A stretch of 32,490 nucleotides of DNA from assembly GCA_018813905.1 (NCBI GenBank), contig JAHJAO010000109.1:1-32490 (forward strand), written 5' to 3'. The notes beneath the pieces were generated by a model. The model made no database searches and was not told where the DNA came from. It worked only from the letters and a program-made list of their open reading frames with translations. Positions 17,687-25,879 of the stretch are shown here, in pieces (positions within the stretch are counted from its first letter, which is position 1; each line of letters opens with the position of its first letter). This DNA is from Candidatus Omnitrophota bacterium (GTDB lineage Bacteria > Omnitrophota > Gorgyraeia > B26-G9). The position numbers were made by a program, and so were the translations under genes.

Positions 17687-18427
17687 TTACTCCTTAAATG
17701 TTACCACCGCGTTATAAAAACTATCCAGATCACCAATATCGCACCACACCCCGCTCAACACCTGCCCGTGCACGGGAAATCTTTTGCATAGCCACTTGAT
17801 ATAACTACCTGGCGTGTCCGGGCAGCTTTTTCCGCGCAGATATGTTGCCACCAGCTTGAGGCTATTTTTCGGCAAATAATATATGCACATCGAGACCAGG
17901 CGCGATATCGAAGATTTAGGCTTTTCCCTGAAATCCGCGACTTTGCCCTGTTTGTCCAGGGTTACAACGCCATAACGGTTAATCAGATACCGGCGTTCCA
18001 GGTTATAGAGACCGATGCAGCACTCATTTTTTCTCCGTCTCGCAAATTTCACAAACCTTCCCAGGTTAAAAGAAAAAAGGTTATCGCCTCCAATCACCAA
18101 TAAATCCTCATTTTTTATCCCTTTCTTTCTTATAACAAACTGAATATCGCCGATTGCGCCGAGTCTGTTTTTTTCCGTAGTGCTTTTGTCGTTTAATATG
18201 GTTAGGCGCTTACTGGCCTTATAATCTTTTTGCCAGTTTTTGAAAAAATTATAATGTCTATCGTTGGTTACAATAATTATTTCATCCGCCTGCCGGATCT
18301 TTTGCGCGCGTTCAATGATGTGCGCGATTATGGGCTTTTCTTTCACCAAGAGCAACGGTTTCGGCCAGTGTTTAGTTAGCGGGTGCAGTCTTGTGCCGTA
18401 ACCTGCCGCTAAAATCAAAATTTTCAT
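17687..18427 (-). CDS. Sugar-phosphate nucleotidyltransferase (RmlA/GlmU-like)
   Basis: A 246-residue GT-A nucleotidyltransferase. The N-terminal signature ILAAGYGTRLHPLTKHWPKP is complete, with the later VIGGDNLFSF (Mg-binding Asp), YGVVTLDKQGKVADFREKP and the SGVWCDIGDLDSFYNAV end. There is no hexapeptide-repeat acyltransferase domain. It should join a nucleoside triphosphate to a sugar 1-phosphate for an envelope glycan; the sugar cannot be told. It lies 12 bp after ptsI and 29 bp before metK, which is an unusual setting. Confidence 0.85.
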   Translation of the reverse strand: MKILILAAGYGTRLHPLTKHWPKPLLLVKEKPIIAHIIERAQKIRQADEIIIVTNDRHYNFFKNWQKDYKASKRLTILNDKSTTEKNRLGAIGDIQFVIRKKGIKNEDLLVIGGDNLFSFNLGRFVKFARRRKNECCIGLYNLERRYLINRYGVVTLDKQGKVADFREKPKSSISRLVSMCIYYLPKNSLKLVATYLRGKSCPDTPGSYIKWLCKRFPVHGQVLSGVWCDIGDLDSFYNAVVTFKE

Positions 18428-18439
18428 TTTTGACTCAAA

Positions 18440-20173
18440 CTATTTTTTACCGATTAAAAGCTCTTTTAATTTTGCCCGGCCATATTGCTCGATTTTCGTT
18501 GCCGTATCCAACTCTAGGACCTTATTCGCGATTGAACGCGCCTCCTTGTATGATACCGAACGGATTACTTTCTTAATTTCCGGAACTGAAACCGCGCTCG
18601 CGCTGAATTCATCCAGGCCCAACCCCAGCAAAATCAGGGCAAAAACCGGCTCCGAAGCCATTTCTCCGCACATCCCCACCCAGATACCGGCGGAATGCCC
18701 CGCATCAATAATCGATTTGATAAAACGCATAACCGCCGGATGCGCCGGTTCATAAAGATAGGCGATTTTTTCATTGATCCGGTCTACAGCCAGAGAATAC
18801 TGAATCAGATCATTTGTACCGATACTGAAAAAAGATACTTCTTTCGCCAAGATATCGGCAATAATGCCGGCCGAAGGCACTTCGATCATTATCCCTACTT
18901 CGATATTTTTATCGAAAGATATTTTTTTCTTTTTAAGTTCTAGCTTCGCTTCTTCCAGTAACTTATTTGCCTGTCTGAGTTCATCTAACCCGGAAATCAT
19001 CGGATACATAATTTTTAAATTTCCGTAGACGCTCGCCCGCAGGATACCGCGCAGTTGAGTTTTAAAAATATCCGGACGCGCCAGGCAAAAACGTATAGCG
19101 CGCCGGCCCATCAAGGGGTTCATCTCATTGGGTATGTCCAAATGCGAGACAAATTTATCGCCGCCGATATCCATGGTCCGGATTACCACCGGGTCCTTTT
19201 TCATGCTTAAAGCCACCTTTTTATACGCCTGAAAATGCTCCTCTTCCGTAGGGATATCCGTGCGATTAAGATACATGTACTCAGTTCTATACAAACCTAT
19301 GCCCTGAGCGCCATGGCTTAGGACTGAAGCCAACTCTTCCGGGAACTCAATATTGGCGGCCACAACCACGGTTCGACCGTCCTCCGTAACCGCCGGCAGC
19401 GATTTTAACCGGGAAAGATTTTTCTCGAAAATTTTGAATTTTCTTTTTTCGCGCAGGTACCGGCTGATAACCTGTTTATTCGGATTGATGATTATCACGC
19501 CTTGGCTGCCGTCGATAATAACGATATCGCCGTTTTTAACCTCTGTGGTTACCGATTTTAAACCCACAACCGCGGGGATTTCCAAAGAGCGGGCAAGAAT
19601 AACGGTGTGCGAGGTGCGGCCGCCCATATCGGTTGCGAAACCCACCACTTTTTCTTTTTGAATCAACGCAGTATCGGAAGGCGAAAGGTTCGTGGCAATA
19701 ATAATGATCTTTTCTTTTAACTCCGCCAATTCTTCTTTTTTTTCGCCGAGAAGATTACGGATAACGCGCTTGCTGACATCCTGAACATCAACCAAACGTT
19801 CCCGCAGGTATTCATCGTCCATTTTTGAAAAAATGTCCGCATATTTTTTCAGCGTCTCGAAAAATGAGTGCTCAACATTAGCTTTTTCTTTTTTTATTTT
19901 GCTTATCACTTCTTCAAGCAGAGTACGGTCTTCCAAGACCATCAGGTGGGCGTTGAAAATTTCGGCGTGCTCGACGCCCATTTCTTTCGAGATTTTTTTC
20001 TGGATTTCGAGGATTTCCGAACGGGTTTTAATCAACGCCTCTTCAAAGCGGGCAATTTCAATCGGGATATCTTTTTCGTCGATTTTGTGTTTTGTGATTG
20101 TATAATCTTCGCTGTCCCAGACAAAAGCGCGCCCAATCGCAATTCCGGGAGAAGCCGCAATACCTTTAAGCAT
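18440..20173 (-). CDS. ptsI: PTS enzyme I (phosphoenolpyruvate-protein phosphotransferase)
   Basis: A 577-residue Enzyme I that takes phosphate from phosphoenolpyruvate and passes it to HPr. It has the HPr-binding helical domain, the active His189 in GGRTSHTVILARSLEIPAVVG, then the PEP-binding barrel with GIGLYRTEYMYLNR, TMDIGGDKF, the MEVPSAG-type IMIEVPSAG and the catalytic-Cys region GIWVGMCGEMASEP. There is no N-terminal GAF domain, so it is the classical type rather than PtsP. Start ATG follows GAGGTG. Its gene follows the HPr gene by 20 bp. Confidence 0.96.
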   Translation of the reverse strand: MLKGIAASPGIAIGRAFVWDSEDYTITKHKIDEKDIPIEIARFEEALIKTRSEILEIQKKISKEMGVEHAEIFNAHLMVLEDRTLLEEVISKIKKEKANVEHSFFETLKKYADIFSKMDDEYLRERLVDVQDVSKRVIRNLLGEKKEELAELKEKIIIIATNLSPSDTALIQKEKVVGFATDMGGRTSHTVILARSLEIPAVVGLKSVTTEVKNGDIVIIDGSQGVIIINPNKQVISRYLREKRKFKIFEKNLSRLKSLPAVTEDGRTVVVAANIEFPEELASVLSHGAQGIGLYRTEYMYLNRTDIPTEEEHFQAYKKVALSMKKDPVVIRTMDIGGDKFVSHLDIPNEMNPLMGRRAIRFCLARPDIFKTQLRGILRASVYGNLKIMYPMISGLDELRQANKLLEEAKLELKKKKISFDKNIEVGIMIEVPSAGIIADILAKEVSFFSIGTNDLIQYSLAVDRINEKIAYLYEPAHPAVMRFIKSIIDAGHSAGIWVGMCGEMASEPVFALILLGLGLDEFSASAVSVPEIKKVIRSVSYKEARSIANKVLELDTATKIEQYGRAKLKELLIGKK

Positions 20174-20193
20174 TTTTTTTCACCTCGTTTTGA

Positions 20194-20469
20194 TTATTCA
20201 TTACCCAGCAGGACTTTTTCAAGTTCAACAACTGCATTTTCCGCGTCAGGCCCTTCCACTTCCAGAATGATTTCCTGCCCCTGTCCGGCCGCGAGCATTA
20301 ATATGCCCATGATGGATTTACCGTTGACCTTTTGTTTCCCCTTCTGCACAGAAACTTCACTGTCAAATTTATTGGCGATCTGGACAAATAGGGCCGCGGG
20401 CCTTGCATGCAGGCCGGTTTTGTTTTTGATTATAATACTGCGTGTTATTTTTTTTATAAAATCGCCCAT
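20194..20469 (-). CDS. ptsH: HPr family phosphocarrier protein
   Basis: A 91-residue HPr. The phosphoacceptor His21 is in KTGLHARPAALFVQ, and a second conserved site Ser52 is in VNGKSIMGILMLAAGQG, exactly 31 residues on as in His15/Ser46 of Bacillus HPr. The serine suggests possible control by an HPr kinase, which is not in this window. It carries phosphate from Enzyme I to EIIA proteins; the only EIIA nearby is the PtsN type. A short N-terminal extension of about six residues precedes the usual start. Confidence 0.95.
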   Translation of the reverse strand: MGDFIKKITRSIIIKNKTGLHARPAALFVQIANKFDSEVSVQKGKQKVNGKSIMGILMLAAGQGQEIILEVEGPDAENAVVELEKVLLGNE

Positions 20470-20482
20470 TTTAAAAAACCTG

Positions 20483-21736
20483 TTACGTGTTTGTGTCCGC
20501 GCCTTTAAATTTTAATTCCAAAAGCAGATCAATTATGATTTCGGAAATTTTGTTTGAATTGTGCCGTACATAATCCTGGGCGTTTATCAGGTTGTCCGCA
20601 ATAACGGATATGCCGGCCTCCCTTATTTTCTTTACGTCTACTTTTACCGGGTAAGCGTGCTCACGGTGATATTTCTCGAGGAAATCTTCCGGGATTACTC
20701 CCGTATTAATGATAAAGTAATCCACGATTTTACATTTTGTATGCTTTTGTATTGCCTGAATATGCTCATAGGCGGAATAGCCATCCGTTTCGCCGGATTG
20801 CGTCATCACATTACAAACAAATATTTTTACCGCCGCTGATTTTTCAATAGCTTCCGGAATGTTTTTTATCACAAGATTTGGTAAAATGCTTGTATACAAG
20901 CTGCCCGGCCCGATAATAATCGCTTCGGCGTTTAAAATTGCTTCCAGGGCATCATCCGTAGGCATGCAGTTATCCGGTTTTAAAAAAACTTTTGAGATAG
21001 GACTGGTACTTTTAGAAATTTTAGTTTCACCGATTGTTTTAGTGCCATCCTTGTGTTCGGCAATCAAAACCACGCGCTTTAAGGTGCTGGGAATCACCTG
21101 TCCGCGAATAGCCAGAACCTTGCTGGATTCCTTAATCGCTTTATCAAAATCGCCAACGAGCTTAGTCATTGCCGTTATAAATAAATTTCCGAAATTATGC
21201 CCGGCAAGCTCTGTGCCTTCGCCAAAACGGAATTGAAATAAATCACGCATTAAGGGCTCGGCATCCGCCAGCGCGACCAGACAGTTGCGGATATCACCCG
21301 GTGGCAGCATATTAAACTGCTGCCTTAAGCGGCCGGAGCTGCCTCCGTCATCGGAAACGGTAACGATCGCGGTTAAATTAGAGGTATAAGCTTTTAACCC
21401 CTGCAAAAGCACAGATAACCCCGTTCCGCCGCCGATTACGACAATTTTCGGACCCCGGCTTAATTGCCGTTTTCGATACACGATATCCACAAGCTCTTTT
21501 TCTTTGTGTATGGGCATAAATATTGTAATTAAGGACTTCACCATTTTTTTTATGCCGAGAATCAATAGAATTATTCCGATAACTAAAACCAATAATCCCG
21601 GTATTAGGCTATAGTGTCTGCCGAATTCGCCAAAAGCTTCGATCGTTCCGGAAACGACAAAAAAGATTCCCAGCGCGCATAATAATATCCAGCGTTTAAT
21701 GCGCATCCCCGGATAGAGCCATTTTAAAACGCGCAT
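20483..21736 (-). CDS. yvcK: YvcK/CofD-like gluconeogenesis factor with N-terminal membrane anchor
   Basis: A 417-residue protein. The CofD-like Rossmann domain starts near residue 95 with PKIVVIGGGTGLSVLLQGLK, followed by TVSDDGGSSGRLR, LPPGDIRNCLVAL, NFGNLFITAM and IIGPGSLYTSILPNL, the YvcK signatures. In Bacillus, YvcK binds UDP-sugars and is needed on gluconeogenic carbon sources and for cell shape. Here two hydrophobic spans (about residues 15-35 and 43-65) tether it to the membrane, which the Bacillus protein lacks. It sits between ptsN and ptsH; the usual partner rapZ is absent. The start and the 8-bp gap to ptsN suggest coupled translation. Confidence 0.9.
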   Translation of the reverse strand: MRVLKWLYPGMRIKRWILLCALGIFFVVSGTIEAFGEFGRHYSLIPGLLVLVIGIILLILGIKKMVKSLITIFMPIHKEKELVDIVYRKRQLSRGPKIVVIGGGTGLSVLLQGLKAYTSNLTAIVTVSDDGGSSGRLRQQFNMLPPGDIRNCLVALADAEPLMRDLFQFRFGEGTELAGHNFGNLFITAMTKLVGDFDKAIKESSKVLAIRGQVIPSTLKRVVLIAEHKDGTKTIGETKISKSTSPISKVFLKPDNCMPTDDALEAILNAEAIIIGPGSLYTSILPNLVIKNIPEAIEKSAAVKIFVCNVMTQSGETDGYSAYEHIQAIQKHTKCKIVDYFIINTGVIPEDFLEKYHREHAYPVKVDVKKIREAGISVIADNLINAQDYVRHNSNKISEIIIDLLLELKFKGADTNT

Positions 21737-21744
21737 GTTCTCTC

Positions 21745-22206
21745 CTACTTTTTTGCGTCTTCCTGTTTTATGATTTTTATAATGGTTTTTTCGTCTTTAG
21801 CCGCTCGCAAAGTATCGCGGAAATACTTGTCTTTTAAAAACCGCGATATTCTCGCCAGGGCCTTAAGATGCGGCCCGGCCGAATCTTCCGGGGCAACCAG
21901 TAAGAAAAATATGCTCGCCGGCTCACCGTCTAAGGAATCAAAATTTACTCCTGCCCGGGATAAGCCAAATGCGGCTACAAGCTCACGAATTCCCTCGCAT
22001 TTACCATGCGGAATGGCCACCCCTTGCCCTACGCCGGTCGAACCCAACGCCTCTCTTTCCAATAAAATTTTCACCAAACGCTCCTTATCCTTAATAACCT
22101 GCGCCGTAACTAACAGATCTACAAGCTCGCGGATAACCTCTTCTTTGGTCGCGGCTTTAAGATCGGCGGATACGGCTTTTTCATTCAAAAAATCCAGCAT
22201 TTTCAT
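21745..22206 (-). CDS. ptsN: PTS EIIA (nitrogen-regulatory PtsN/fructose type) protein
   Basis: A 153-residue EIIA domain. The phosphoacceptor His67 lies in GQGVAIPHGKCEGI, followed by NFDSLDGEPASIFFLLVAP and AGPHLKALARISRFLKDKYF, typical of PtsN and fructose EIIA proteins. It stands alone, without EIIB or EIIC, next to hpf, so a regulatory PTS-Ntr role is likely. I place the start at the ATG 22204-22206, six bases after AGGAGG; an in-frame GTG at 22212 overlaps that site. hpf ends just before the ribosome site. Confidence 0.92.
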   Translation of the reverse strand: MKMLDFLNEKAVSADLKAATKEEVIRELVDLLVTAQVIKDKERLVKILLEREALGSTGVGQGVAIPHGKCEGIRELVAAFGLSRAGVNFDSLDGEPASIFFLLVAPEDSAGPHLKALARISRFLKDKYFRDTLRAAKDEKTIIKIIKQEDAKK

Positions 22207-22218
22207 CTTCACCCTCCT

Positions 22219-22536
22219 CTAGCTAAGCACCTTTTTAGTATCTTTTTTACGATAGGTTTTTACTTTGTCCTTATAGCGCCTTAATGTCTGCTCAATTCGC
22301 AAACACACTTTATCTATCGCCGCGTACATATCTGTTTCTACGCTTTTTTCGGTTATTTTTAGGCGTTTTCCGAATACGGAAATCTCTACATATTGCCGGT
22401 ATTTTTCCACGCCTAAAATGGCATGCACATCAATTATGTTGTCTAAATACTTTTTAAACCGCTCAACCCGTTTACTTATATGTTCTTTCAAAGCCTGGGT
22501 TAGCTCAAAATGCCTCCCGCTTATTCTTATCTGCAC
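22219..22536 (-). CDS. hpf: Ribosome hibernation promoting factor, short form
   Basis: A 105-residue HPF/RaiA protein. It begins MQIRISGRHFELTQALKEHI, with the pattern RVERFKKYLDNIIDVHAIL, a central strand VEISVFGKRLKITEKS and the helix DMYAAIDKVCLRIEQTLRRYKDK. It lacks the C-terminal dimerisation domain of long HPF, so 100S ribosome formation would follow the enterobacterial type. Start GTG at 22534-22536 follows AGGAGGAAG. In many proteobacteria hpf lies between rpoN and ptsN; here rpoN is missing and lptB precedes directly. Confidence 0.93.
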   Translation of the reverse strand: MQIRISGRHFELTQALKEHISKRVERFKKYLDNIIDVHAILGVEKYRQYVEISVFGKRLKITEKSVETDMYAAIDKVCLRIEQTLRRYKDKVKTYRKKDTKKVLS

Positions 22537-22598
22537 AATATCTTCCTCCTGTCTCAGATTTATCGCATCAGCCTTTTTATCTTAACAATCTAAACCGG

Positions 22599-23327
22599 TC
22601 ACATGACGAATTTCTCGCCCAAATACACTTTCTTCGCTTCGGGATTATTGATTAATTCCTGAGCGTTACCCGAAATAAAAATCTTGCCTTCAGTCATGAT
22701 ATAACTTCGGTCGGTAATACTCAGCGTCTCCCGTACATTGTGATCGGTAAGCAGAATCCCTAATCCTTTATTTTTTAAATCGGCAATCATCTGTTGGACT
22801 TCGAAAACCGCTATCGGGTCTACTCCGCTAAAAGGCTCATCCAGCAGGATAAACGAAGGATTGGTCACAAGGCACCGGGTTATCTCCAAACGCCGGCGTT
22901 CTCCGCCGGAAAGCGTATAAGCGGGGTTAGCGGCAAGCGAGGTGAGCTTCAATTCCTCAAGCCGCATTGCCAGCCGGGATTTAATTTCTTTTTTACCCAG
23001 ATGCAGGGTTTCCAGCACCGCCAAAATATTTTCTTCGACCGTAAGTTTTCTAAAAATCGAAGGTTCTTGCGACAGATACCCAAGACCGCAGCGCGCCCGT
23101 TTATACATGGGCATTTTCGTTATATCTTTATTATCAAAAAAGATTTTTCCTTTATCCGGCGAGATTAAGCCGACAATCATGTAAAAAGTGGTGGTTTTGC
23201 CCGCGCCGTTTGGACCAAGCAGCCCGACCACTTCACCTTTTTGAATATAAATACTTACCGCATCGACAATCTTTTTCTTGCGATAAGATTTTGATAAATT
23301 TTCTGTTTTTAAAAGATGTTCTTCCAT
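22599..23327 (-). CDS. lptB: LPS export ABC transporter ATPase LptB
   Basis: A 242-residue ATPase that powers LPS extraction by LptFG. Walker A GPNGAGKTT is at residues 38-46, the Q-loop region has YLSQEPSIFRKLTVEENI (the LptB-type SIF motif), the signature is LSGGERRRLEITRCL, Walker B FILLDEPFSGVDP, and the switch His is in LLTDHNVRETL. It follows kdsC after 10 bp. The genes lptC and lptA that normally lie between kdsC and lptB are not present; the permease genes lptF and lptG are 8.5 kb away on the other strand. Confidence 0.96.
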   Translation of the reverse strand: MEEHLLKTENLSKSYRKKKIVDAVSIYIQKGEVVGLLGPNGAGKTTTFYMIVGLISPDKGKIFFDNKDITKMPMYKRARCGLGYLSQEPSIFRKLTVEENILAVLETLHLGKKEIKSRLAMRLEELKLTSLAANPAYTLSGGERRRLEITRCLVTNPSFILLDEPFSGVDPIAVFEVQQMIADLKNKGLGILLTDHNVRETLSITDRSYIMTEGKIFISGNAQELINNPEAKKVYLGEKFVM

Positions 23328-23337
23328 AAAAATACTT

Positions 23338-23856
23338 TCAACCCAGATAATGCTGTATGATTTTTTCCCATTTGTCCTGGGACTTTAAGATGAATTCAAT
23401 TATTTCCCGCACCGCGCCCCGTCCGCCCCTTTTTTTGCTGACATAGTCCACGGCATTTTTAACGTCACCGCATGCTTCCGGCACCGTCGCCGAAAAACCC
23501 GCGTTTTTGAGCACCGGCAGATCGAATAAGTCGTCGCCGACATAGGCGGCCTCTTCGGGTTTTAAGCGGCACTTTTTTAAAATTTTTTTAAATACGCTTG
23601 ATTTATTGCTAACGTTCTGATATACGTGCTTGATTTTCAAGCTCCGCGCCCGGCGCGCAAGGGCCCGGGATAATTTGCCGCTGATGATTGCCGATTTGAT
23701 GCCCGAGCGGTGCAAAAGCTCAAACCCAAAACCGTCATGGACATTAAAGGCCCGGTATTCGTCGTTAAAATTTCCGCAGATTATCGTTCCGTCCGTTAAG
23801 ACGCCGTCCGCGTCAACGATTAAAATTTTTATTTTTTCGGCTTTTTCGTTTTTCAT
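23338..23856 (-). CDS. kdsC: 3-deoxy-D-manno-octulosonate 8-phosphate phosphatase
   Basis: A 172-residue HAD-family phosphatase that removes phosphate from Kdo 8-phosphate. The nucleophile motif VDADGVLTDG has Asp15 and Asp17; downstream are FNVHDGFGFELLHRSGI, IISGKLSRALARRARSL and AAYVGDDLFDLPVL, the KdsC signatures, then the short cap-less C-terminal tail. The ATG overlaps the stop of kdsD by 4 bases (ATGA). It is second to last in the kdsA-kdsD-kdsC-lptB block. Confidence 0.95.
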   Translation of the reverse strand: MKNEKAEKIKILIVDADGVLTDGTIICGNFNDEYRAFNVHDGFGFELLHRSGIKSAIISGKLSRALARRARSLKIKHVYQNVSNKSSVFKKILKKCRLKPEEAAYVGDDLFDLPVLKNAGFSATVPEACGDVKNAVDYVSKKRGGRGAVREIIEFILKSQDKWEKIIQHYLG

Positions 23857-24821
23857 ACTATCCCGGCTTTTAACAAATCCTGAATGTCCAATAGCCCGAC
23901 CGGCCGCTTAAAATCGTCAACTACCGGCAGCTCATCGATCTTTTTTTCTTTAATTATCTTTAACGCTTCGGCGGCTAAGCGCTCTTTATTAATACTAACA
24001 GGATCTGCGGTCATCACCTCGGCTACCGTTCTTAACAACAGCCGGCTGTCGCTTTCGATATGCCGGCGCAAGTCGCCATCGGTAAAAATTCCCTTGAGCT
24101 GTCTTTTTTTATTCACGACCACGGCACAACCCGCACGCGAACGGGTAATGCGCAAAAGCACTGTTTTTACTTTTGTCTGCTCATTCACTATCGGGTTATC
24201 CGCGCCTTTGCGCATCAAATCCTTTACCTTGAGTAGCTTTTTTCCTAAACTTCCCCCGGGATGATAAAACGCATAGTCTTCAATTTTAAACCCCTTCTTT
24301 GTTAAGACCGCCACCGCAAGCGCATCTCCCATAGCCAAGGTTGCGGTCGTACTCGCGGTTGGCGCCAGATTAAACGGGCAAGCCTCTTTTTGCACGCCGA
24401 CGTTCAAGACAATAGTGCTGTTTTTGGCAAGCAGGGATTTGGTATTTCCGGTAAAACCAATAAGCCGGGCACCAATTTTTTTTATTAATGGCAAAAGTCT
24501 CGTTATCTCTTCGGTTTGACCGCTGTTAGAAATCGCGATAACGATATCGTCTTTTGTCACCCGGCCCAAATCTCCGTGCACGGCTTCACCGGGATGTAGA
24601 AATAAGCTCGGCACCCCTAAACTTGCCAACGTCGCCGAAATCTTGGCGCCGATAATTCCTGGTTTGCCCATACCGGTAACCACAATCCGCCCTTTGCAAT
24701 CGGAGATCAGCTCTACAGCGCGGTAAAAATCTTTATTAATCCGCCGGATAAGGCCGGTAATTGCCTTGGATTCGGTTTTTAGTACCTGTTTCGCAATTTT
24801 TTGAATCTTTTTTTCATTCAT
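23853..24821 (-). CDS. kdsD: Arabinose-5-phosphate isomerase KdsD (SIS plus two CBS domains)
   Basis: A 322-residue enzyme converting ribulose 5-phosphate to arabinose 5-phosphate, the precursor of Kdo. The SIS domain has VVTGMGKPGIIGAKISATLA, HPGEAVHGDLGRV and ISNSGQTEEITRLLP, then the APTASTTATLAMGDALAVA motif of this family. Two CBS domains follow from about residue 195 to the end, with GIFTDGDLRRHIE and DELPVVDDFKRPVGLLDI. The ATG at 24819-24821 overlaps the kdsA stop by 8 bp; an in-frame TTG start at 24833 is less likely. Spacing implies translational coupling with kdsA and kdsC. Confidence 0.94.
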   Translation of the reverse strand: MNEKKIQKIAKQVLKTESKAITGLIRRINKDFYRAVELISDCKGRIVVTGMGKPGIIGAKISATLASLGVPSLFLHPGEAVHGDLGRVTKDDIVIAISNSGQTEEITRLLPLIKKIGARLIGFTGNTKSLLAKNSTIVLNVGVQKEACPFNLAPTASTTATLAMGDALAVAVLTKKGFKIEDYAFYHPGGSLGKKLLKVKDLMRKGADNPIVNEQTKVKTVLLRITRSRAGCAVVVNKKRQLKGIFTDGDLRRHIESDSRLLLRTVAEVMTADPVSINKERLAAEALKIIKEKKIDELPVVDDFKRPVGLLDIQDLLKAGIV

Positions 24822-25650
24822 TGACAATCCCAAATATTTTATTTGCCTTCTTTAACAATTCTTCAAGCTGCGTAAAATTAATCATGTTCGGCCCATCACA
24901 CCGGGCCTTCCCCGGCTGTTTATGGACCTCAAGGAATAAACCGTTGCATCCGGCAGCTATGGCGGCAAGAGCAAGCGGCTCTACAAATCGCCTTTGCCCC
25001 AGCGACTTACCGCTGCCTGCGCTCGGCAGCTGCACGCTATGCGTGGCATCAAAAATTACGGGATAACCAAAATCCTGCATGATCGGTATCGCGCGCAGGT
25101 CGCTTACCAAATTATGATAACCGAAACATGTCCCGCGTTCTGTAATCAGAATTTTCTTATTCCCGCACTTTTCAACCTTTCTTATCGCATTGATTATATC
25201 ATCCGGCGCCATGAACTGCCCTTTTTTGATATTTACGAATTTGCCGGTTGCTGCCGCACAAGTAAGCAAGTCCGTTTGACGGCTTAGTAATGCCGGAATT
25301 TGCAATATGTCCAGGACATCTTTTGCCTGTTTAATCTGCGAAACTGTATGCACGTCGCTTGTAACCGGAACGCCTAGTTCATATTTAACCTTTCGGATTA
25401 TCGCCAAGCCTTCTTTAATTCCCACGCCCCGGAAGGAATTAACCGATGTCCGGTTTGCCTTGTCATAACTGGCCTTAAAAATAAACGGCAGGTCTAACTT
25501 ATCACAAACCTGTTTAATCTTCGCCGCATGTTCCAAACACATCCTTTGCGACTCGATTACGCACGGGCCGGCGATTAAAAAAAGGCTTTTTTTTCTTTTT
25601 TTCTTCCTGGTTTGAGTTAAATAAAAAATTTGTTCCAATGTTTTATGCAT
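24814..25650 (-). CDS. kdsA: 3-deoxy-8-phosphooctulonate synthase (metal-dependent type)
   Basis: A 278-residue KdsA that condenses phosphoenolpyruvate with arabinose 5-phosphate. The N-terminus has LIAGPCVIES with Cys30, the metal ligand of the Aquifex-type enzymes; the E. coli type has Asn there. Other motifs are FKASYDKANRTSVNSFRG, PVTSDVHTVSQIKQA, the ITERGTCFGYHNLVSDLRA segment, FDATHSVQLPSAG and LFLEVHKQPGKARCDGPNM. It is the first gene of the long minus-strand run, about 130 nt after a sigma70-like promoter. The ribosome site is weak (GGAAA). Confidence 0.95.
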   Translation of the reverse strand: MHKTLEQIFYLTQTRKKKRKKSLFLIAGPCVIESQRMCLEHAAKIKQVCDKLDLPFIFKASYDKANRTSVNSFRGVGIKEGLAIIRKVKYELGVPVTSDVHTVSQIKQAKDVLDILQIPALLSRQTDLLTCAAATGKFVNIKKGQFMAPDDIINAIRKVEKCGNKKILITERGTCFGYHNLVSDLRAIPIMQDFGYPVIFDATHSVQLPSAGSGKSLGQRRFVEPLALAAIAAGCNGLFLEVHKQPGKARCDGPNMINFTQLEELLKKANKIFGIVNE

Positions 25651-25785
25651 GAAAATATTTCCGGCGGCTTTTGCGCCTTATTTGTATTGTAATCTGTTGC
25701 CAACGCGCATGTTGTGAGTCAAATAAAGTACGCTCGCTGCGCTCGCTTCCAAAATTTCCGGCACCCAGAACAGCAAGTAGGAAAT

Positions 25786-25814
25786 ATTGTATAACAGGAC
25801 GGATTTAAATTCAA
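25786..25814 (-). promoter_or_regulatory. Sigma70-type promoter at the head of the kdsA operon
   Basis: On the minus strand TTGAAT (25809-25814) and TACAAT (25786-25791) are 17 bp apart. It lies between the terminator of the giant repeat gene and kdsA, leaving a leader of about 130 nt. The leader contains a GC-rich stretch with a tandem GAGCGCAGCGAGCG-like sequence at about 25730-25748 that I could not assign. Confidence 0.65.
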
Positions 25815-25827
25815 GCAAAAATTATCC

Positions 25828-25861
25828 AAAAAAAACCCCGCGTTCTAAACGGAACGCGGGG
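25828..25861 (-). terminator. Intrinsic terminator of the giant YD-repeat gene
   Basis: On the minus strand CCCCGCGTTC (25852-25861) and GAACGCGGGG (25836-25845) form a perfect 10-bp GC-rich stem around a 6-nt loop, followed by eight T residues (25828-25835). It begins 18 bp after the stop codon, so it separates the giant gene from the kdsA operon. Confidence 0.96.
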
Positions 25862-25879
25862 TCAGCTTTTAGCTGGTTA

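Noticed and set aside
17657-17690. SAM riboswitch upstream of metK
   Set aside because: Only 29 bp separate metK from the preceding gene, too short for any known SAM riboswitch.
25728-25750. Tandem GAGCG-rich motif in the kdsA leader as a regulatory site
   Set aside because: It is a short low-complexity direct repeat without pairing or a known motif; too little to support a call.
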